Below, in pieces: positions 8,754-18,048 of a stretch of 64,000 nucleotides of DNA. Numbering within the stretch: the first letter of the stretch is position 1; each line of letters starts with the position of its first letter. The notes beneath the pieces were generated by a model. The model was not told where the DNA came from. It did no database searches and was given only the letters and a program-made list of their open reading frames with translations. Both the position numbers and the translations under genes were made by a program. The stretch comes from Streptomyces longisporoflavus. Lineage in GTDB: Bacteria; Actinomycetota; Actinomycetes; Streptomycetales; Streptomycetaceae. The stretch lies in NCBI RefSeq assembly GCF_014649775.1, contig NZ_BMTR01000003.1:496001-560000 (forward strand). Reading direction: 5' to 3'.

Positions 8754-9236
8754 GTGAGACGAGTGCGCCCGGGAGCGTCGTCCCGCGCACCGGCCGAGCG
8801 GTCACTGACCAGCGTCGCCGCGGGGGCGACGTACACCGGTGAGACGCGAGCGGCGGGCGAGACGGACGAGAGCCGGGAGGACGAGACGGTGGACGCGCCC
8901 CGTCTCTGGCACGTCACCCTCAGCGTCTCGGGGACGAAGACTCCGTTGCAGGAGGTCAGGCGCGGCCTCGAACAGCTCGCCCACGACCACCCCTTTCTGC
9001 TGACCAGCAGGTACGCGCCCGACCACGCGGAGATCCGGTACTGGGAAGAGGCCCGCGACCTGCACGACGCCGCCGCGGTCGCGCTCCGGCTCTGGGGCGA
9101 GCACCGGCAGAGCGCGCAGCTCCCGCCGTGGGAGATCGTGGGGCTCGAAGTCATCGACCGCGACACCTACCACCACCGGATCGCGGAGGGTTACGGTCCG
9201 CTTCCCGCGACCCCCGTGGGCGTGCACCCTTTTTGA
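8754..9236 (+). CDS. Conserved hypothetical protein between proB and proA
   Basis: The frame encodes up to 160 residues. The conserved-looking part begins at RLWHVTLSVSG and continues through LTSRYAPDHAEIRYWEEARDL to the C-terminal VGVHPF. It looks like a small soluble alpha/beta protein of unknown function. GTG 8754 has the best ribosome-binding site (AGGAGG, 5-nt spacer). GTG 8889 (GGAGG, 8-nt spacer) would start just before the conserved part, giving 115 residues. The first ~45 codons use AGA, CGA, GCA and TCA more than neighbouring genes do, so the shorter form is a real alternative. No function can be assigned. Confidence 0.75.
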   Translation: MRRVRPGASSRAPAERSLTSVAAGATYTGETRAAGETDESREDETVDAPRLWHVTLSVSGTKTPLQEVRRGLEQLAHDHPFLLTSRYAPDHAEIRYWEEARDLHDAAAVALRLWGEHRQSAQLPPWEIVGLEVIDRDTYHHRIAEGYGPLPATPVGVHPF

Positions 9237-9310
9237 GCCGTCGTGAGAGCGGCGGTCTCGGCTGCTGAAACGAGGGGTGGACCACCCCCGGCCCGCATTA
9301 CGCTGCGAAC

Positions 9311-10621
9311 ATGACGTCCCTCCCTCCTCTGTTCTCGGGCCTGCCGTACGACAACCTCTCGCCCGTCGCCCAGGCCGCCTACCGCGCCCGCGGCGCCGCC
9401 GCGACGCTCGCGCCGCTGCCGCGCGCCGCCAAGGACGACGCGCTCCTGGCGATCGCCGACGCCCTCGAGGTGCGCACCGCCGAGATCGTCGAGGCCAACG
9501 GCAAGGACACCGCCCGCGCCCGCGAGGCCGGCACCAGTGAGTCCATCGTGGACCGTCTGACGCTCACCCCGGAGCGGGTCCGCGCCATCGCCGCCGACGT
9601 GCGCGACGTGGCCGCCCTGCCCGACCCCGTCGGCGAGATCGTCCGCGGCTCGACCCTGCCCAACGGCATCGACCTGCGCCAGGTCCGCGTGCCGCTCGGC
9701 GTCGTCGGGATCATCTACGAGGCCCGCCCGAACGTCACCGTGGACGCCGCCGCCCTCTGCCTGAAGTCCGGCAACGCGGTGCTCCTGCGGGGCTCGTCAT
9801 CGGCGTACGAATCGAACACCGCGCTCGTCCGGGTCCTGCGCGACGCCGTCCACGGAGCGGGCCTGCCGGCCGACGCCGTCCAGCTCGTGCCGGGCGAGAA
9901 CCGTGACTCGGTGCGCGAGCTGATGCGCGCCCGCGGCCTGGTCGACGTCCTCATTCCGCGCGGCGGCGCCTCGCTGATCAAGACCGTCGTGGAGGAGTCC
10001 ACGGTCCCGGTCATCGAGACCGGCACCGGCAACTGCCACGTGTACGTGGACGCAGACGCCGACCTCGACATGGCCGTCGACATCCTCATCAACTCCAAGG
10101 CCCAGCGCCCCAGCGTCTGCAACGCCGCCGAGACGCTCCTGGTGCACGCGGACATCGCCGACGCGTTCCTGCCGCGCGCCCTGGACGCCCTGGCCGAGGC
10201 CGGGGTCACGGTGCACGCCGACGAGCGCGTCATCGGCTACGTGGAGAGCACGGGCGGCTCGAAGGCCACCGTCGTGCCCGCGACCACGGAGGACTGGGAG
10301 ACCGAGTACCTCTCGTACGACATCGCGGCGGGCATCGTCGACTCCCTGGAGCAGGCCGTCGAGCACATCCGCCTGTGGACCTCCGGGCACACCGAGGCGA
10401 TCGTCACCACCTCGCAGCAGGCCGCGCGCCGCTTCACCCAGCTCGTGGACTCCACCACGGTCGCCGTGAACGCCTCCACGCGCTTCACGGACGGCAGCCA
10501 GTTCGGCTTCGGCGCCGAGATCGGCATCTCCACGCAGAAGCTGCACGCCCGGGGCCCCATGGGGCTTCCCGAGCTGACGTCGACGAAGTACATCGTCACC
10601 GGCGACGGTCACATCCGCTGA
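9311..10621 (+). CDS. proA: Gamma-glutamyl phosphate reductase
   Basis: A 436-residue aldehyde-dehydrogenase-fold enzyme that reduces gamma-glutamyl phosphate to glutamate semialdehyde, directly after proB in proline synthesis. Visible signatures are [17 protein letters not shown], the catalytic cysteine in [15 protein letters not shown], and the C-terminal [21 protein letters not shown] segment. There is no Shine-Dalgarno sequence at ATG 9311. Instead TACGCT lies 6 nt upstream (9299-9304), as expected of a -10 box for a leaderless mRNA. Confidence 0.96.
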   Translation: MTSLPPLFSGLPYDNLSPVAQAAYRARGAAATLAPLPRAAKDDALLAIADALEVRTAEIVEANGKDTARAREAGTSESIVDRLTLTPERVRAIAADVRDVAALPDPVGEIVRGSTLPNGIDLRQVRVPLGVVGIIYEARPNVTVDAAALCLKSGNAVLLRGSSSAYESNTALVRVLRDAVHGAGLPADAVQLVPGENRDSVRELMRARGLVDVLIPRGGASLIKTVVEESTVPVIETGTGNCHVYVDADADLDMAVDILINSKAQRPSVCNAAETLLVHADIADAFLPRALDALAEAGVTVHADERVIGYVESTGGSKATVVPATTEDWETEYLSYDIAAGIVDSLEQAVEHIRLWTSGHTEAIVTTSQQAARRFTQLVDSTTVAVNASTRFTDGSQFGFGAEIGISTQKLHARGPMGLPELTSTKYIVTGDGHIR

Positions 10622-10688
10622 ATTCCCGCCCGGGCCCAATTCCCGTACCGTCTGCCCAGATTGCCCCTTCCGGGGCTACGCTGGGAGG

Positions 10689-11267
10689 GTGCCGGAGGAC
10701 GTGGGGGGCACGCCGTCGTTTCCCGACGGCTGGGAGCCCGACGACGACCGCGACCACGGGGGTGCGGACGAAGAGTTCGCCTCCGTGGTCTTCGACGAGG
10801 ACTTCGTCAAAGCCGCCGAGGTTCATGAACCGACCGCCGTGGAGCGGCTGTTGGCCGCCGCCCAGGCGCGCGCCGAAGCCTCCGAGGCGGAGAACCGCCG
10901 GGCCCGCACCAGAGGCTCCGGCCGCGAGTCGCCGGAGGACGACCTCTACGACGAAGGCTTCGGCCCCGACGACGGCGGCGACTTCGGCCACGACCCCGAC
11001 CTCGACGACGTCTACGAACGCGAGTTCACCGAGGACGGTTACGGCCGCAGGGGCGGCTACCGGGGACACAGCCGTTGGTACCGCCCCGTCGCCTGGATGC
11101 TCGCGCTCGTGATGGGCGTCGGCATGGTGGCGCTCGCCTTCACCGCGGTCTACCGCGGCGCGTCCACGGGCCGCCAGGACCCGATCCCGCCGCCCGTGTC
11201 CACGGAACCGTCCGCCTCCGCGGAGTACGACCCGCCGCCGGTGTCCGCGGCGCCGCGCGCGCCGTGA
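10689..11267 (+). CDS. Single-pass membrane protein with VVFDExFV motif (paralogue 1)
   Basis: A 192-residue protein from GTG 10689. The ~130-residue N-terminal part is acidic and Asp/Glu/Gly-rich. It holds ASVVFDEDFVKAAEVHEPTAVERLLAAA at about residues 34-61. One transmembrane helix (WMLALVMGVGMVALAFTAVY) lies near residues 137-156, followed by a short Pro/Ser-rich outer tail. The next gene carries the same motif (YRSVVFDESFVRAARLQEYSAQERM) before a single TM helix, so the two are related. TACGCT 6 nt before the start suggests leaderless transcription. The function is unknown; the topology suggests a cytosolic docking motif tethered to the membrane. Confidence 0.85.
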   Translation: MPEDVGGTPSFPDGWEPDDDRDHGGADEEFASVVFDEDFVKAAEVHEPTAVERLLAAAQARAEASEAENRRARTRGSGRESPEDDLYDEGFGPDDGGDFGHDPDLDDVYEREFTEDGYGRRGGYRGHSRWYRPVAWMLALVMGVGMVALAFTAVYRGASTGRQDPIPPPVSTEPSASAEYDPPPVSAAPRAP

Positions 11268-11346
11268 CGAGTTGACGGAAGAAGTTGTCAGAACTTGTCG
11301 TGTACCAGGGCGTTTACCCGACGGCGCTGAGACCTACTCTGAAGGT

Positions 11347-12426
11347 ATGGGCGGGCCAGGAGAACCACCTGAGGGGACACCCGAAGGGACACCCGAGGGC
11401 GCTCCCGCGGGCGGTGAGGACGAGTACCGCTCCGTCGTCTTCGACGAGTCGTTCGTCCGTGCCGCGCGGCTCCAGGAGTACTCCGCGCAGGAGCGCATGG
11501 GCGATCACACGCATCCGGTGCGGCGCCTGCCCTCGCGCCACCGCCGCCTCTCCAAACAGGCCGTGATCCTCGTCCTCCTGATCGCCGTCGCCTTCGGCAC
11601 CGCGATCTACATGGGCGTACGCCATCCGTACCAGACCCCGGCCGAGACGCGCCCCGAGCCGCTGCGCATCACGGTCATCCCGCTCGCCCCGCCGGGGGCC
11701 GTGCCCGGCGCCGACAAACCGGCCGATCTGTACGCGCACAGTCAGGCCGCGCAGTTCGAGGTGGGCGCTTCGGGCATCAACCTCCCCTCGGCACGGCGCA
11801 CTTCGCACTTCTCGGACGGCCAGGTGATGACCGCGCTGACCACCGCCAAGGACTATCTGGTCGAGTCCTCGCTCGACCCGGACGTCCTCACCGGCGGCGC
11901 CGTGCGCTCCGCGCGGGTCCTGCTCGACCCGCGGCAGCTCGACCAGTTCGACCGGAGCTTCGCGCACCCGGCGGCGGACGGGCGGCACGCCCCCACCGGA
12001 TGGCTGGTGCGCTTCGACCCGACGAAGACGGCCCTGGCCGCGCCCGGCATCCGGGTCCACGGCACGCTGCGCGCCACCGAGACGGACAAGAACACCCTGG
12101 AGGTGACCTCGGACCACACCTTCGTCTACGCGCTGCGTCCGGCAGGCGAGGGGGAGCACGCCAAGGCCTCGCTGTTCACCGTCCGCCGCGAGCTGCAGTT
12201 CCGCTTCGACCGCGACGACCTGCGGATGCGGCAGGCCGAGCTGATCGTGTCGTACATGCAGGCGGGCCCGCTCGCCTGCTCCGCCGATGCCGCCGATCAG
12301 CTGCGGCCACTGCTCGCGGGCCAGAAGGCGAAGGCGGGCGGTCCCGCGGGCACCGACCCGTACGCGACGGGTGACGCCACGGCGCTGTGCGGCTCACTCT
12401 CGGCGTCCGCCCAGCCCTCGCTCTGA
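11347..12426 (+). CDS. Single-pass membrane protein with VVFDExFV motif and large extracytoplasmic domain (paralogue 2)
   Basis: A 359-residue protein from ATG 11347 (TACTCT 6 nt upstream; a TTG start at 11272 is less likely). The N-terminus has GTPEG repeats, then SVVFDESFVRAARLQ, shared with the preceding gene. One TM helix (AVILVLLIAVAFGTAIYMGV) lies near residues 72-91. The ~260-residue outer region contains LPSARRTSHFSDGQVMTAL and RELQFRFDRDDLRMRQ and ends with a Cys-containing segment. I do not recognise the outer domain. Adjacency and the shared motif suggest the two proteins bind a common cytosolic partner. The gene ends 4 bp before the convergent protease gene. Confidence 0.85.
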   Translation: MGGPGEPPEGTPEGTPEGAPAGGEDEYRSVVFDESFVRAARLQEYSAQERMGDHTHPVRRLPSRHRRLSKQAVILVLLIAVAFGTAIYMGVRHPYQTPAETRPEPLRITVIPLAPPGAVPGADKPADLYAHSQAAQFEVGASGINLPSARRTSHFSDGQVMTALTTAKDYLVESSLDPDVLTGGAVRSARVLLDPRQLDQFDRSFAHPAADGRHAPTGWLVRFDPTKTALAAPGIRVHGTLRATETDKNTLEVTSDHTFVYALRPAGEGEHAKASLFTVRRELQFRFDRDDLRMRQAELIVSYMQAGPLACSADAADQLRPLLAGQKAKAGGPAGTDPYATGDATALCGSLSASAQPSL

Positions 12427-12430
12427 GGGG

Positions 12431-13543
12431 TTACTTCTCTTCGGTGGGGCCGGCGCCCTGATCGCCGCTCTGCCGGCCGTTCTGTCCGGTGAACTTCCCG
12501 CGCAGCTTGCCGCCCAGGTCGCCCGCGCCGCCCGCGATGTCGTTGACCAGCTTCATCAGCGGGTCCTTGCTGGTGCGCATGTCGTCCGCGTAGCTGGAGG
12601 CCGACTGGCGGAAGGAGTCCGACACCGAGGTGTCGCGGTCGTCGTCGCGGCGGGGGTAGTGACCGTCCATGATCCGCTGGTAGTCGCGGGTCGCGGCCCA
12701 CTTCTTCAGCTCGGCGGCGCGCACGGTGGTGAAGGGGTGCGTACGCGGCATCATGTTCATGATCTTCAGGACCGAGTCGCGCAGGTCGCCCCCCGCCTCG
12801 TACTCCTCGGCCTGCTCCAGGAACGCGTCCACGTTCATCTCGTGCAGGTGATTGCCGCCCGCGATCTTCATCAGGCCGCGCATCGACGCCTTGAGGTCCT
12901 GGCCCACCAGGAGCCCGGCGCGGTCCGCCGAGAGCTCGGACTTGCGGAACCACTCGCGCAGGGCGGTCACGATCGCCATGATCGCGAGGTTGCCGAGCGG
13001 GATCCAGGCCACCTTGAGGGCGAGGTTGGTGAGGAAGAGCAATATCGTGCGGTACACCGAGTGGCCGGAGAGCGCGTGGCCCACCTCGTGGCCGACGACC
13101 GCCCGCATCTCCTCCTCGTCGAGCAGTTCGACGAGGCCGGTGGTCACCACGATGATCGGCTCGTCGAGGCCGATGCACATCGCGTTCGGATTAGGGTCCA
13201 TGTTCACGTACATCGGCGGGACCTTCTCCAGGTCCAGGATGTAACAGGCGTCCCGCAGCATGGTGTTCAGGTGCGCGAACTGCGCGTCGGAGACCCGTAC
13301 GGAGTCCGAGAGGAACAGAAGGCGAAGGCTCCGCTCGGGCAGCAGCCCGCTCAGCGCCTTGAAGACGGTGTCGAAGCCGCTCAGCTTGCGCAGGGCCACC
13401 AGGGCGGAACGATCCGCCGGGTGTTCGTACGCCCGCGAGGAGATGCCGGGAAAGCGCCTGCGCTGCCTGCTCGGCACGTTCTCGTGGCCGCCGTCCTGCT
13501 CGTGGCCACCGTCGTGCCGGCCGTGGTCGTTGTGGTCGGTCAT
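12431..13543 (-). CDS. M48 family zinc metalloprotease
   Basis: A 370-residue protein with the zinc motif HEVGHALSGH in a VVGHEVGH context, and ELSADRAGLL supplying the third ligand. Both are typical of the M48 (HtpX/Ste24-like) family. A hydrophobic stretch just after the motif (TILLFLTNLALKVAWIPLGNLAIMAIVTAL) may be membrane-associated. The N-terminus is His/Asp/Gly-rich and the C-terminal ~80 residues look disordered. It probably acts in membrane-protein quality control. It is convergent with the membrane-protein gene ending at 12426 and divergent from the small gene at 13628. Confidence 0.9.
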   Translation of the reverse strand: MTDHNDHGRHDGGHEQDGGHENVPSRQRRRFPGISSRAYEHPADRSALVALRKLSGFDTVFKALSGLLPERSLRLLFLSDSVRVSDAQFAHLNTMLRDACYILDLEKVPPMYVNMDPNPNAMCIGLDEPIIVVTTGLVELLDEEEMRAVVGHEVGHALSGHSVYRTILLFLTNLALKVAWIPLGNLAIMAIVTALREWFRKSELSADRAGLLVGQDLKASMRGLMKIAGGNHLHEMNVDAFLEQAEEYEAGGDLRDSVLKIMNMMPRTHPFTTVRAAELKKWAATRDYQRIMDGHYPRRDDDRDTSVSDSFRQSASSYADDMRTSKDPLMKLVNDIAGGAGDLGGKLRGKFTGQNGRQSGDQGAGPTEEK

Positions 13544-13627
13544 GCCCCATCCCCCATGCTCGTCCAGTCATGCCCCCGAGGTGGGACCCAGCCTAGGCGG
13601 AGATACCGTGACAGGGCAGCACAGCGA

Positions 13628-13927
13628 ATGGAGTCGCCCGTCATGGCCGTCATGGAGCACAGCGCCGCCGCCCACCACTGGGTCACGGAGGCGGCCGCCC
13701 TGGCCGCCAAGGAGCAGGGGGCGGGCAATCTGCTCCGCGTCGTGCTGATCGTCATGGTCGTCGGCTGCGTGCTGGTCGCGTGGTTCCTGCTGCGGGGCTA
13801 CCGCCAGGGTGCGGACACCGGGCGTTCCGCGGACACCGCCGAGGCCGGTGAGGACCGCCCCGCCGAAGCCGGCGAGAACCGCCCCGGCGGGAGCGGCGGC
13901 GACGACCGCGCAGACCACAACGGCTGA
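13628..13927 (+). CDS. Small single-pass membrane protein
   Basis: About 99 residues from ATG 13628; ATGs at 13643 and 13652 are alternatives. One hydrophobic helix ([21 protein letters not shown]) lies near residues 35-55. A Gly/Glu/Asp/Arg-rich disordered tail follows. The layout recalls the small DUF6479-type membrane proteins of Streptomyces, but I cannot confirm that. It is divergent from the M48 protease gene and may share its promoter region. Confidence 0.6.
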   Translation: MESPVMAVMEHSAAAHHWVTEAAALAAKEQGAGNLLRVVLIVMVVGCVLVAWFLLRGYRQGADTGRSADTAEAGEDRPAEAGENRPGGSGGDDRADHNG

Positions 13928-14011
13928 GTCGGCGTGAGCTCTGCCGGTGCCCCCGCATACGATGGTCCGGAAGTCTTTGTCCCGCCCACCTCCGGATAGG
14001 TCCTGCCGACG

Positions 14012-14176
14012 ATGAGCCTCCACAGCACCGCCTCCCAGCTGGTCACTCTCGCCTCCGAGGGCGGCGAGCACGGTGGCAACCACGAAAGCCTCAGTCCTCT
14101 CCTCACCGGCGGTGGCGCGTTCGTCGTGCTCATGCTGCTCCTGTGGCTGACCACGCGCTTCAACCGGGACCGCTGA
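14012..14176 (+). CDS. Conserved 54-residue membrane protein upstream of nadD
   Basis: The frame ATG 14012 to TGA 14176 encodes 54 residues. They include [13 protein letters not shown], a hydrophobic helix ([18 protein letters not shown]), and the basic end NRDR. Third-position GC is high throughout. I recognise this as a small protein usually found before nadD in Streptomyces. One membrane pass is predicted with the His/Glu-rich part on one side. Its function is unknown. Confidence 0.75.
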   Translation: MSLHSTASQLVTLASEGGEHGGNHESLSPLLTGGGAFVVLMLLLWLTTRFNRDR

Positions 14177-14238
14177 GCCGGTCCACCGAACGGACGCCGG
14201 AACAGCGCCCGTCCACCGGGCCGGTAGGGTCTGCACGC

Positions 14239-14877
14239 ATGGGAGAGCAGGACATGCCTACCGGTCCCGGTGCCGGCCCGGCCAGCAAGGGCAAACGCCG
14301 CCTCGGCGTCATGGGCGGAACGTTTGACCCGATCCACCACGGACACCTGGTGGCGGCCCAGGAGGTCGCCGCGCAGTTCCACCTCGACGAGGTGGTGTTC
14401 GTGCCGACCGGACAGCCCTGGCAGAAGAGCGACAAGACGGTGTCCCCGGCCGAGGATCGCTATCTGATGACGGTCATCGCGACGGCCGAGAACCCGCAGT
14501 TCTCGGTGAGCCGTATCGACATCGACCGCGGCGGACCGACCTACACGACGGACACGCTGCGCGATCTGCGCACGCTCAACCCCGACACGGACCTCTTCTT
14601 CATCACGGGCGCCGACGCCCTCGGCCAGATCCTCACCTGGCGCTACACCGATGAACTGTTCTCCCTCGCCCACTTCATCGGGGTCACCCGACCCGGCCAT
14701 ACGCTGACCGACCCGGGTCTTCCGGAGGGCGGCGTCTCCCTCGTGGAGGTCCCCGCCCTCGCCATCTCGTCCACGGACTGCCGTGCGCGCGTGGCCAAGG
14801 GGGATCCCGTCTGGTACCTGGTGCCGGACGGTGTGGTGCGTTATATCGACAAGCGCGAGCTGTACCGCGGCGATTGA
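14239..14877 (+). CDS. nadD: Nicotinate-nucleotide adenylyltransferase
   Basis: A 212-residue protein (197 if ATG 14254 is used) that adenylylates nicotinate mononucleotide in NAD synthesis. The nucleotidyltransferase signature [17 protein letters not shown] is complete. The [10 protein letters not shown] segment near the C-terminus matches the ISST(x)IR motif region. TAGGGT lies 8 nt before ATG 14239, again a leaderless-type layout. It is followed after 16 nt by the LCP-like gene, then rsfS and a phosphatase, a conserved actinobacterial order. Confidence 0.95.
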   Translation: MGEQDMPTGPGAGPASKGKRRLGVMGGTFDPIHHGHLVAAQEVAAQFHLDEVVFVPTGQPWQKSDKTVSPAEDRYLMTVIATAENPQFSVSRIDIDRGGPTYTTDTLRDLRTLNPDTDLFFITGADALGQILTWRYTDELFSLAHFIGVTRPGHTLTDPGLPEGGVSLVEVPALAISSTDCRARVAKGDPVWYLVPDGVVRYIDKRELYRGD

Positions 14878-14893
14878 GCCGAGAGGGGCACCG

Positions 14894-16588
14894 GTGAACG
14901 ACCGACAGTACGACCCGTATGCGGGCGGCGACCCGTACGCGGGCGAGTACGCGGCTGATCAGTACCAGGTCGTCGGGTACGACGAGTACGGCCAGCCGGT
15001 GTACCAGCAGGTGCAGCAGCAGCCCCCACAGCAGGCCCAGCCGTCGGCCTCGTACGACCAGTACGGGTCCCCGGGCCAGCAGCAGTACCAGCAGCCGCAG
15101 GGTTACGGCTACGACCCTTACGCGACGGGCCGGCAGGCGCCCGTCCCGCCGTACGACTCCGGTTCGTACGGCACCTACGACCAGCCTCAGCAGGCGCCGC
15201 AGCCCCAGTCGCAGGCCGCCCAGCAGACGCAGACCGGCTGGATCCCGCAGCAGTCGCGGCAGCCGGAACCCGAGCCGCAGCCCGAGGCCGAGCCCCGGCG
15301 TGCGCCGGAGCGCGATCCCGCGTACGAGACGCAGCAGTTCTCCTTCATCGAGGAGCCGGACGAAGAGTCCGAAGACGTCATCGACTGGCTGAAGTTCACC
15401 GAGAGCCGCACCGAGCGGCGCGAGGAGGCCAAGCGGCGCGGGCGCTCCAGGGTGGTCGCCCTCGTCGTGGTGCTCGCACTCGTGATCGCCGGCGGCGTCG
15501 GCTACCTCTGGTACGCGGGCAAGCTGCCGGGCCTGTCGGACGACGCGTCCGGCGACGGCGCAGCGGCGGCCGGACCGCAGAACCGCGACGTGATCGTCGT
15601 CCACCTGCACGACACCAAGGGGGGCGACACCTCCACCGCGCTCCTGGTGAACAACACCACGGCCAAGCGCGGCACCACCGTCCTGCTGCCCAACTCCCTC
15701 TCCGTGACGGACGACGAGGGCGCGGGAACGACACTGGGCAAGTCGGTCGACGACGACGGTTCGACCGGTACCCGCGATTCGATCGACAGCCTGCTCGGCA
15801 CGCAGATCGAGGGCACCTGGCGGCTCGACACCCCGTACCTGAACAACCTCGTCGAGCTGGTCGGCAACATCGACATCGACACGGACGCCGACGTGCCGGA
15901 CCCCAAGGCCAAGAAGAAGGGCCAGGCACCGCTCGTGAAGAAGGGCGAGCAGCAGACCCTGAGCGGCCCGATGGCGGTCGCGTACGCCACCTACCGCGCG
16001 TCCGGCGAGCCCGAGACGGCGCAGCTGGACCGGTTCGGGCAGGTCATGCAGGGTGTCCTGCGCAAGCTGTCGTCCGACCCGCAGGCCGCGACGACCACCG
16101 TCCAGTCCCTCGCCCAGATCCTGGACCCCTCGCTCAAGGAACAGGACCTCGGCGCGTTCCTCGCCAAGCTCGCCGATCGCGCGAAGGGCGGCGACTACGC
16201 CACGCAGCTGCTCCCGGTGCAGCAGGACGGAACGCTCTCGGAGAAGACCGGGGCGAGCGTCGTCAAGAGCGTCCTGGGCGGCGCGGTCAAGAACCCGGAG
16301 AAGGGCGCGGCCGTACGGGTCGGCGTCAAGAACGCCTCCGGGACCAAGGGCGCCGGGCAGGAGGCGCGGATCTCGCTGGTCAACGGCGGCTACACCTTCG
16401 TCGACAGCGGCGCGGGCTCGTCGGCACAGGCGACGTCGCAGGTCACGTACGCCGACGCGGCCAAGAAGACGCAGGCCGTCGAGGTCGCGAGGACCCTCGA
16501 CCTGCCGGACAGCGCGGTCCGCAAGGGCACGACCGCGCCGAACGCGGACGTGTCGGTCGTCCTCGGCCGGGACTACAAGACGGGATGA
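14894..16588 (+). CDS. LCP-like (LytR-CpsA-Psr) membrane protein with LytR_C domain
   Basis: A 564-residue protein from GTG 14894 (GAGAGGGG upstream). About 180 N-terminal residues are disordered and rich in Gln, Tyr and Pro. One TM helix follows near residues 186-205, then an LCP-like domain and a C-terminal LytR_C domain (about 465-560). LCP enzymes attach glycopolymers to the wall. Key residues look altered: the usual SIPRD stretch reads LLPNS here, and the RSDT-like segment reads HDTKGGD. YRASGEPETAQLDRFGQVMQ retains some of the later pattern. By synteny after nadD it probably corresponds to S. coelicolor PdtA, linked to spore-wall polydiglycosylphosphate; that is from memory. Confidence 0.8.
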   Translation: MNDRQYDPYAGGDPYAGEYAADQYQVVGYDEYGQPVYQQVQQQPPQQAQPSASYDQYGSPGQQQYQQPQGYGYDPYATGRQAPVPPYDSGSYGTYDQPQQAPQPQSQAAQQTQTGWIPQQSRQPEPEPQPEAEPRRAPERDPAYETQQFSFIEEPDEESEDVIDWLKFTESRTERREEAKRRGRSRVVALVVVLALVIAGGVGYLWYAGKLPGLSDDASGDGAAAAGPQNRDVIVVHLHDTKGGDTSTALLVNNTTAKRGTTVLLPNSLSVTDDEGAGTTLGKSVDDDGSTGTRDSIDSLLGTQIEGTWRLDTPYLNNLVELVGNIDIDTDADVPDPKAKKKGQAPLVKKGEQQTLSGPMAVAYATYRASGEPETAQLDRFGQVMQGVLRKLSSDPQAATTTVQSLAQILDPSLKEQDLGAFLAKLADRAKGGDYATQLLPVQQDGTLSEKTGASVVKSVLGGAVKNPEKGAAVRVGVKNASGTKGAGQEARISLVNGGYTFVDSGAGSSAQATSQVTYADAAKKTQAVEVARTLDLPDSAVRKGTTAPNADVSVVLGRDYKTG

Positions 16589-16723
16589 CCGCACCCGCCC
16601 CGGCCGGGGCTCTTCCCGGCCGGGGTGACGCAGCAGACAGGGCGATCGGACGCTCGTCGGGGGTGGTGTCGGCGGTCCGTGAGACCCTTGGTGTGTCTTG
16701 ACCACCTGAAGGAAAGCTCAACT

Positions 16724-17170
16724 GTGACCGCCACGGACCGCTCCATCGAGCTCATCAAGGTCGCCGCTCAGTCGGCCGCCGACAAGCTCGCGCACGACAT
16801 CATCGCGTACGACGTCAGCGACGTGCTGTCGATCACGGACGCGTTCCTGCTCGCCTCCGCGCCCAACGACCGCCAGGTCAAGTCGATCGTCGACGAGATC
16901 GAGGAGCGGCTGAACAAGGACCTCGGCGTCAAGCCGGTGCGCCGCGAGGGCGACCGCGAAGCCCGCTGGGTCCTCCTGGACTACGTGGACATCGTGGTGC
17001 ACGTCCAGCACAGCGAGGAGCGTGTTTTCTACGCTCTGGAGCGGCTGTGGAAGGACTGCCCCGAGATCGAACTCCCCGCGGACGCCGTCGCGACCCGCGG
17101 CAAGGCCGCCGAGCACGCCGAGCAGCGCGCCGCGGAGGAGGCTGCCGATCTGGACGGTGAGCTTCGGTGA
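16724..17170 (+). CDS. rsfS: Ribosomal silencing factor RsfS
   Basis: A 148-residue protein of the RsfS/YbeB family, which binds uL14 on the 50S subunit and blocks subunit joining when nutrients are scarce. Signatures are DVSDVLSITDAFLLASAPNDRQVKSI, WVLLDYVDIVVHVQH and RVFYALERLWKDCP. GTG 16724 follows GAAGGAAAG. It overlaps the next gene by 4 nt (GTGA), so translation is probably coupled. Confidence 0.95.
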   Translation: MTATDRSIELIKVAAQSAADKLAHDIIAYDVSDVLSITDAFLLASAPNDRQVKSIVDEIEERLNKDLGVKPVRREGDREARWVLLDYVDIVVHVQHSEERVFYALERLWKDCPEIELPADAVATRGKAAEHAEQRAAEEAADLDGELR

Positions 17171-17808
17171 GCAGCCGCGGCTGCCGGGTGATCCTGTGGC
17201 GGCACGGCCAGACCGCCTGGAACCTGGAGCGCCGCTTCCAGGGCTCCACGGACATCGAGCTGACGGACACCGGTATCTCGCAGGCCAAGCGCGCCGCCCG
17301 GCTGCTCGCCTCGCTGAAGCCGGACGCCATCGTGGCGTCCGACCTCAAGCGGGCGGCGGCCACCGCGGGTGAGCTCGCCGCCCTCACCGGCCTCGACATC
17401 ACCTACGAGCAGGGCCTCCAGGAGACCTACGCCGGTGAATGGCAGGGTCTGACGCACGACGAGATCATCGCGCGCTTCGGCGAGCAGTACGCCGCGTGGA
17501 AGCGCGGCGAGGCGGTGCGCCGGGGCGGCGGCGAGCTCGAGACCGAGGTCGCCGACCGGGCCGCGCCGATCGTCCTGCGCCACGCCGAGAAGCTGCCGGA
17601 CAACGGCACGCTCGTGGTGGTCAGCCACGGCGGCACGATCCGCACCACCATCGGCCGTCTCCTCGGCCTGGAATCCCACCACTGGGAGAGCCTCGGCGGG
17701 CTCTCCAACTGCTGCTGGTCCGTGCTCGGCCAGGGCGCGCGGGGCTGGCGCCTGCTCGAGCACAACGCCGGCACGCTGCCGGAGCCGGTGCTCGGCGACG
17801 ACGATTAG
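17167..17808 (+). CDS. Histidine phosphatase family protein (phosphoglycerate-mutase-like)
   Basis: A 213-residue protein with the catalytic RHGQTAWN motif (residues 12-19), a second histidine in VVVSHGGTIR, and YAGEWQGL after the first half. This marks a branch-1 histidine phosphatase of the cobalamin/GpmB-like type. The substrate cannot be read from sequence. The GTG start overlaps the rsfS stop by 4 nt (17167-17170). Confidence 0.9.
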   Translation: MSSRGCRVILWRHGQTAWNLERRFQGSTDIELTDTGISQAKRAARLLASLKPDAIVASDLKRAAATAGELAALTGLDITYEQGLQETYAGEWQGLTHDEIIARFGEQYAAWKRGEAVRRGGGELETEVADRAAPIVLRHAEKLPDNGTLVVVSHGGTIRTTIGRLLGLESHHWESLGGLSNCCWSVLGQGARGWRLLEHNAGTLPEPVLGDDD

Positions 17809-17972
17809 CCGCGGGCCGGGCGGGTGTGGGGGCGGGTGACAGAGCCGCTGGTCGGAGGGCCGGGGAGGGTCCGCCACCCGGATTTCACATTCCGGCCCGG
17901 CGCAGGCTAAAGTTCTTCTTGTTCGCCCGCCGAGCGGGAGAGAACATCACGCGGATCCATCGCGTGGCACAC

Positions 17973-18045
17973 GGGGCTATAGCTCAGTTGGTAGAGCGCC
18001 TGCATGGCATGCAGGAGGTCAGGAGTTCAATTCTCCTTAGCTCCA
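17973..18045 (+). tRNA. tRNA-Ala (GGC), copy 1
   Basis: A 73-nt cloverleaf. Acceptor GGGGCTA pairs with TAGCTCC, the D arm holds AGCTCAGTTGG, and the anticodon stem CCTGC/GCAGG encloses loop ATGGCAT with anticodon GGC. The T arm is AGGAG-TTCAATT-CTCCT. CCA is not encoded. It is identical over all 73 nt to the copy at 22455. Confidence 0.97.
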
Positions 18046-18048
18046 CAA

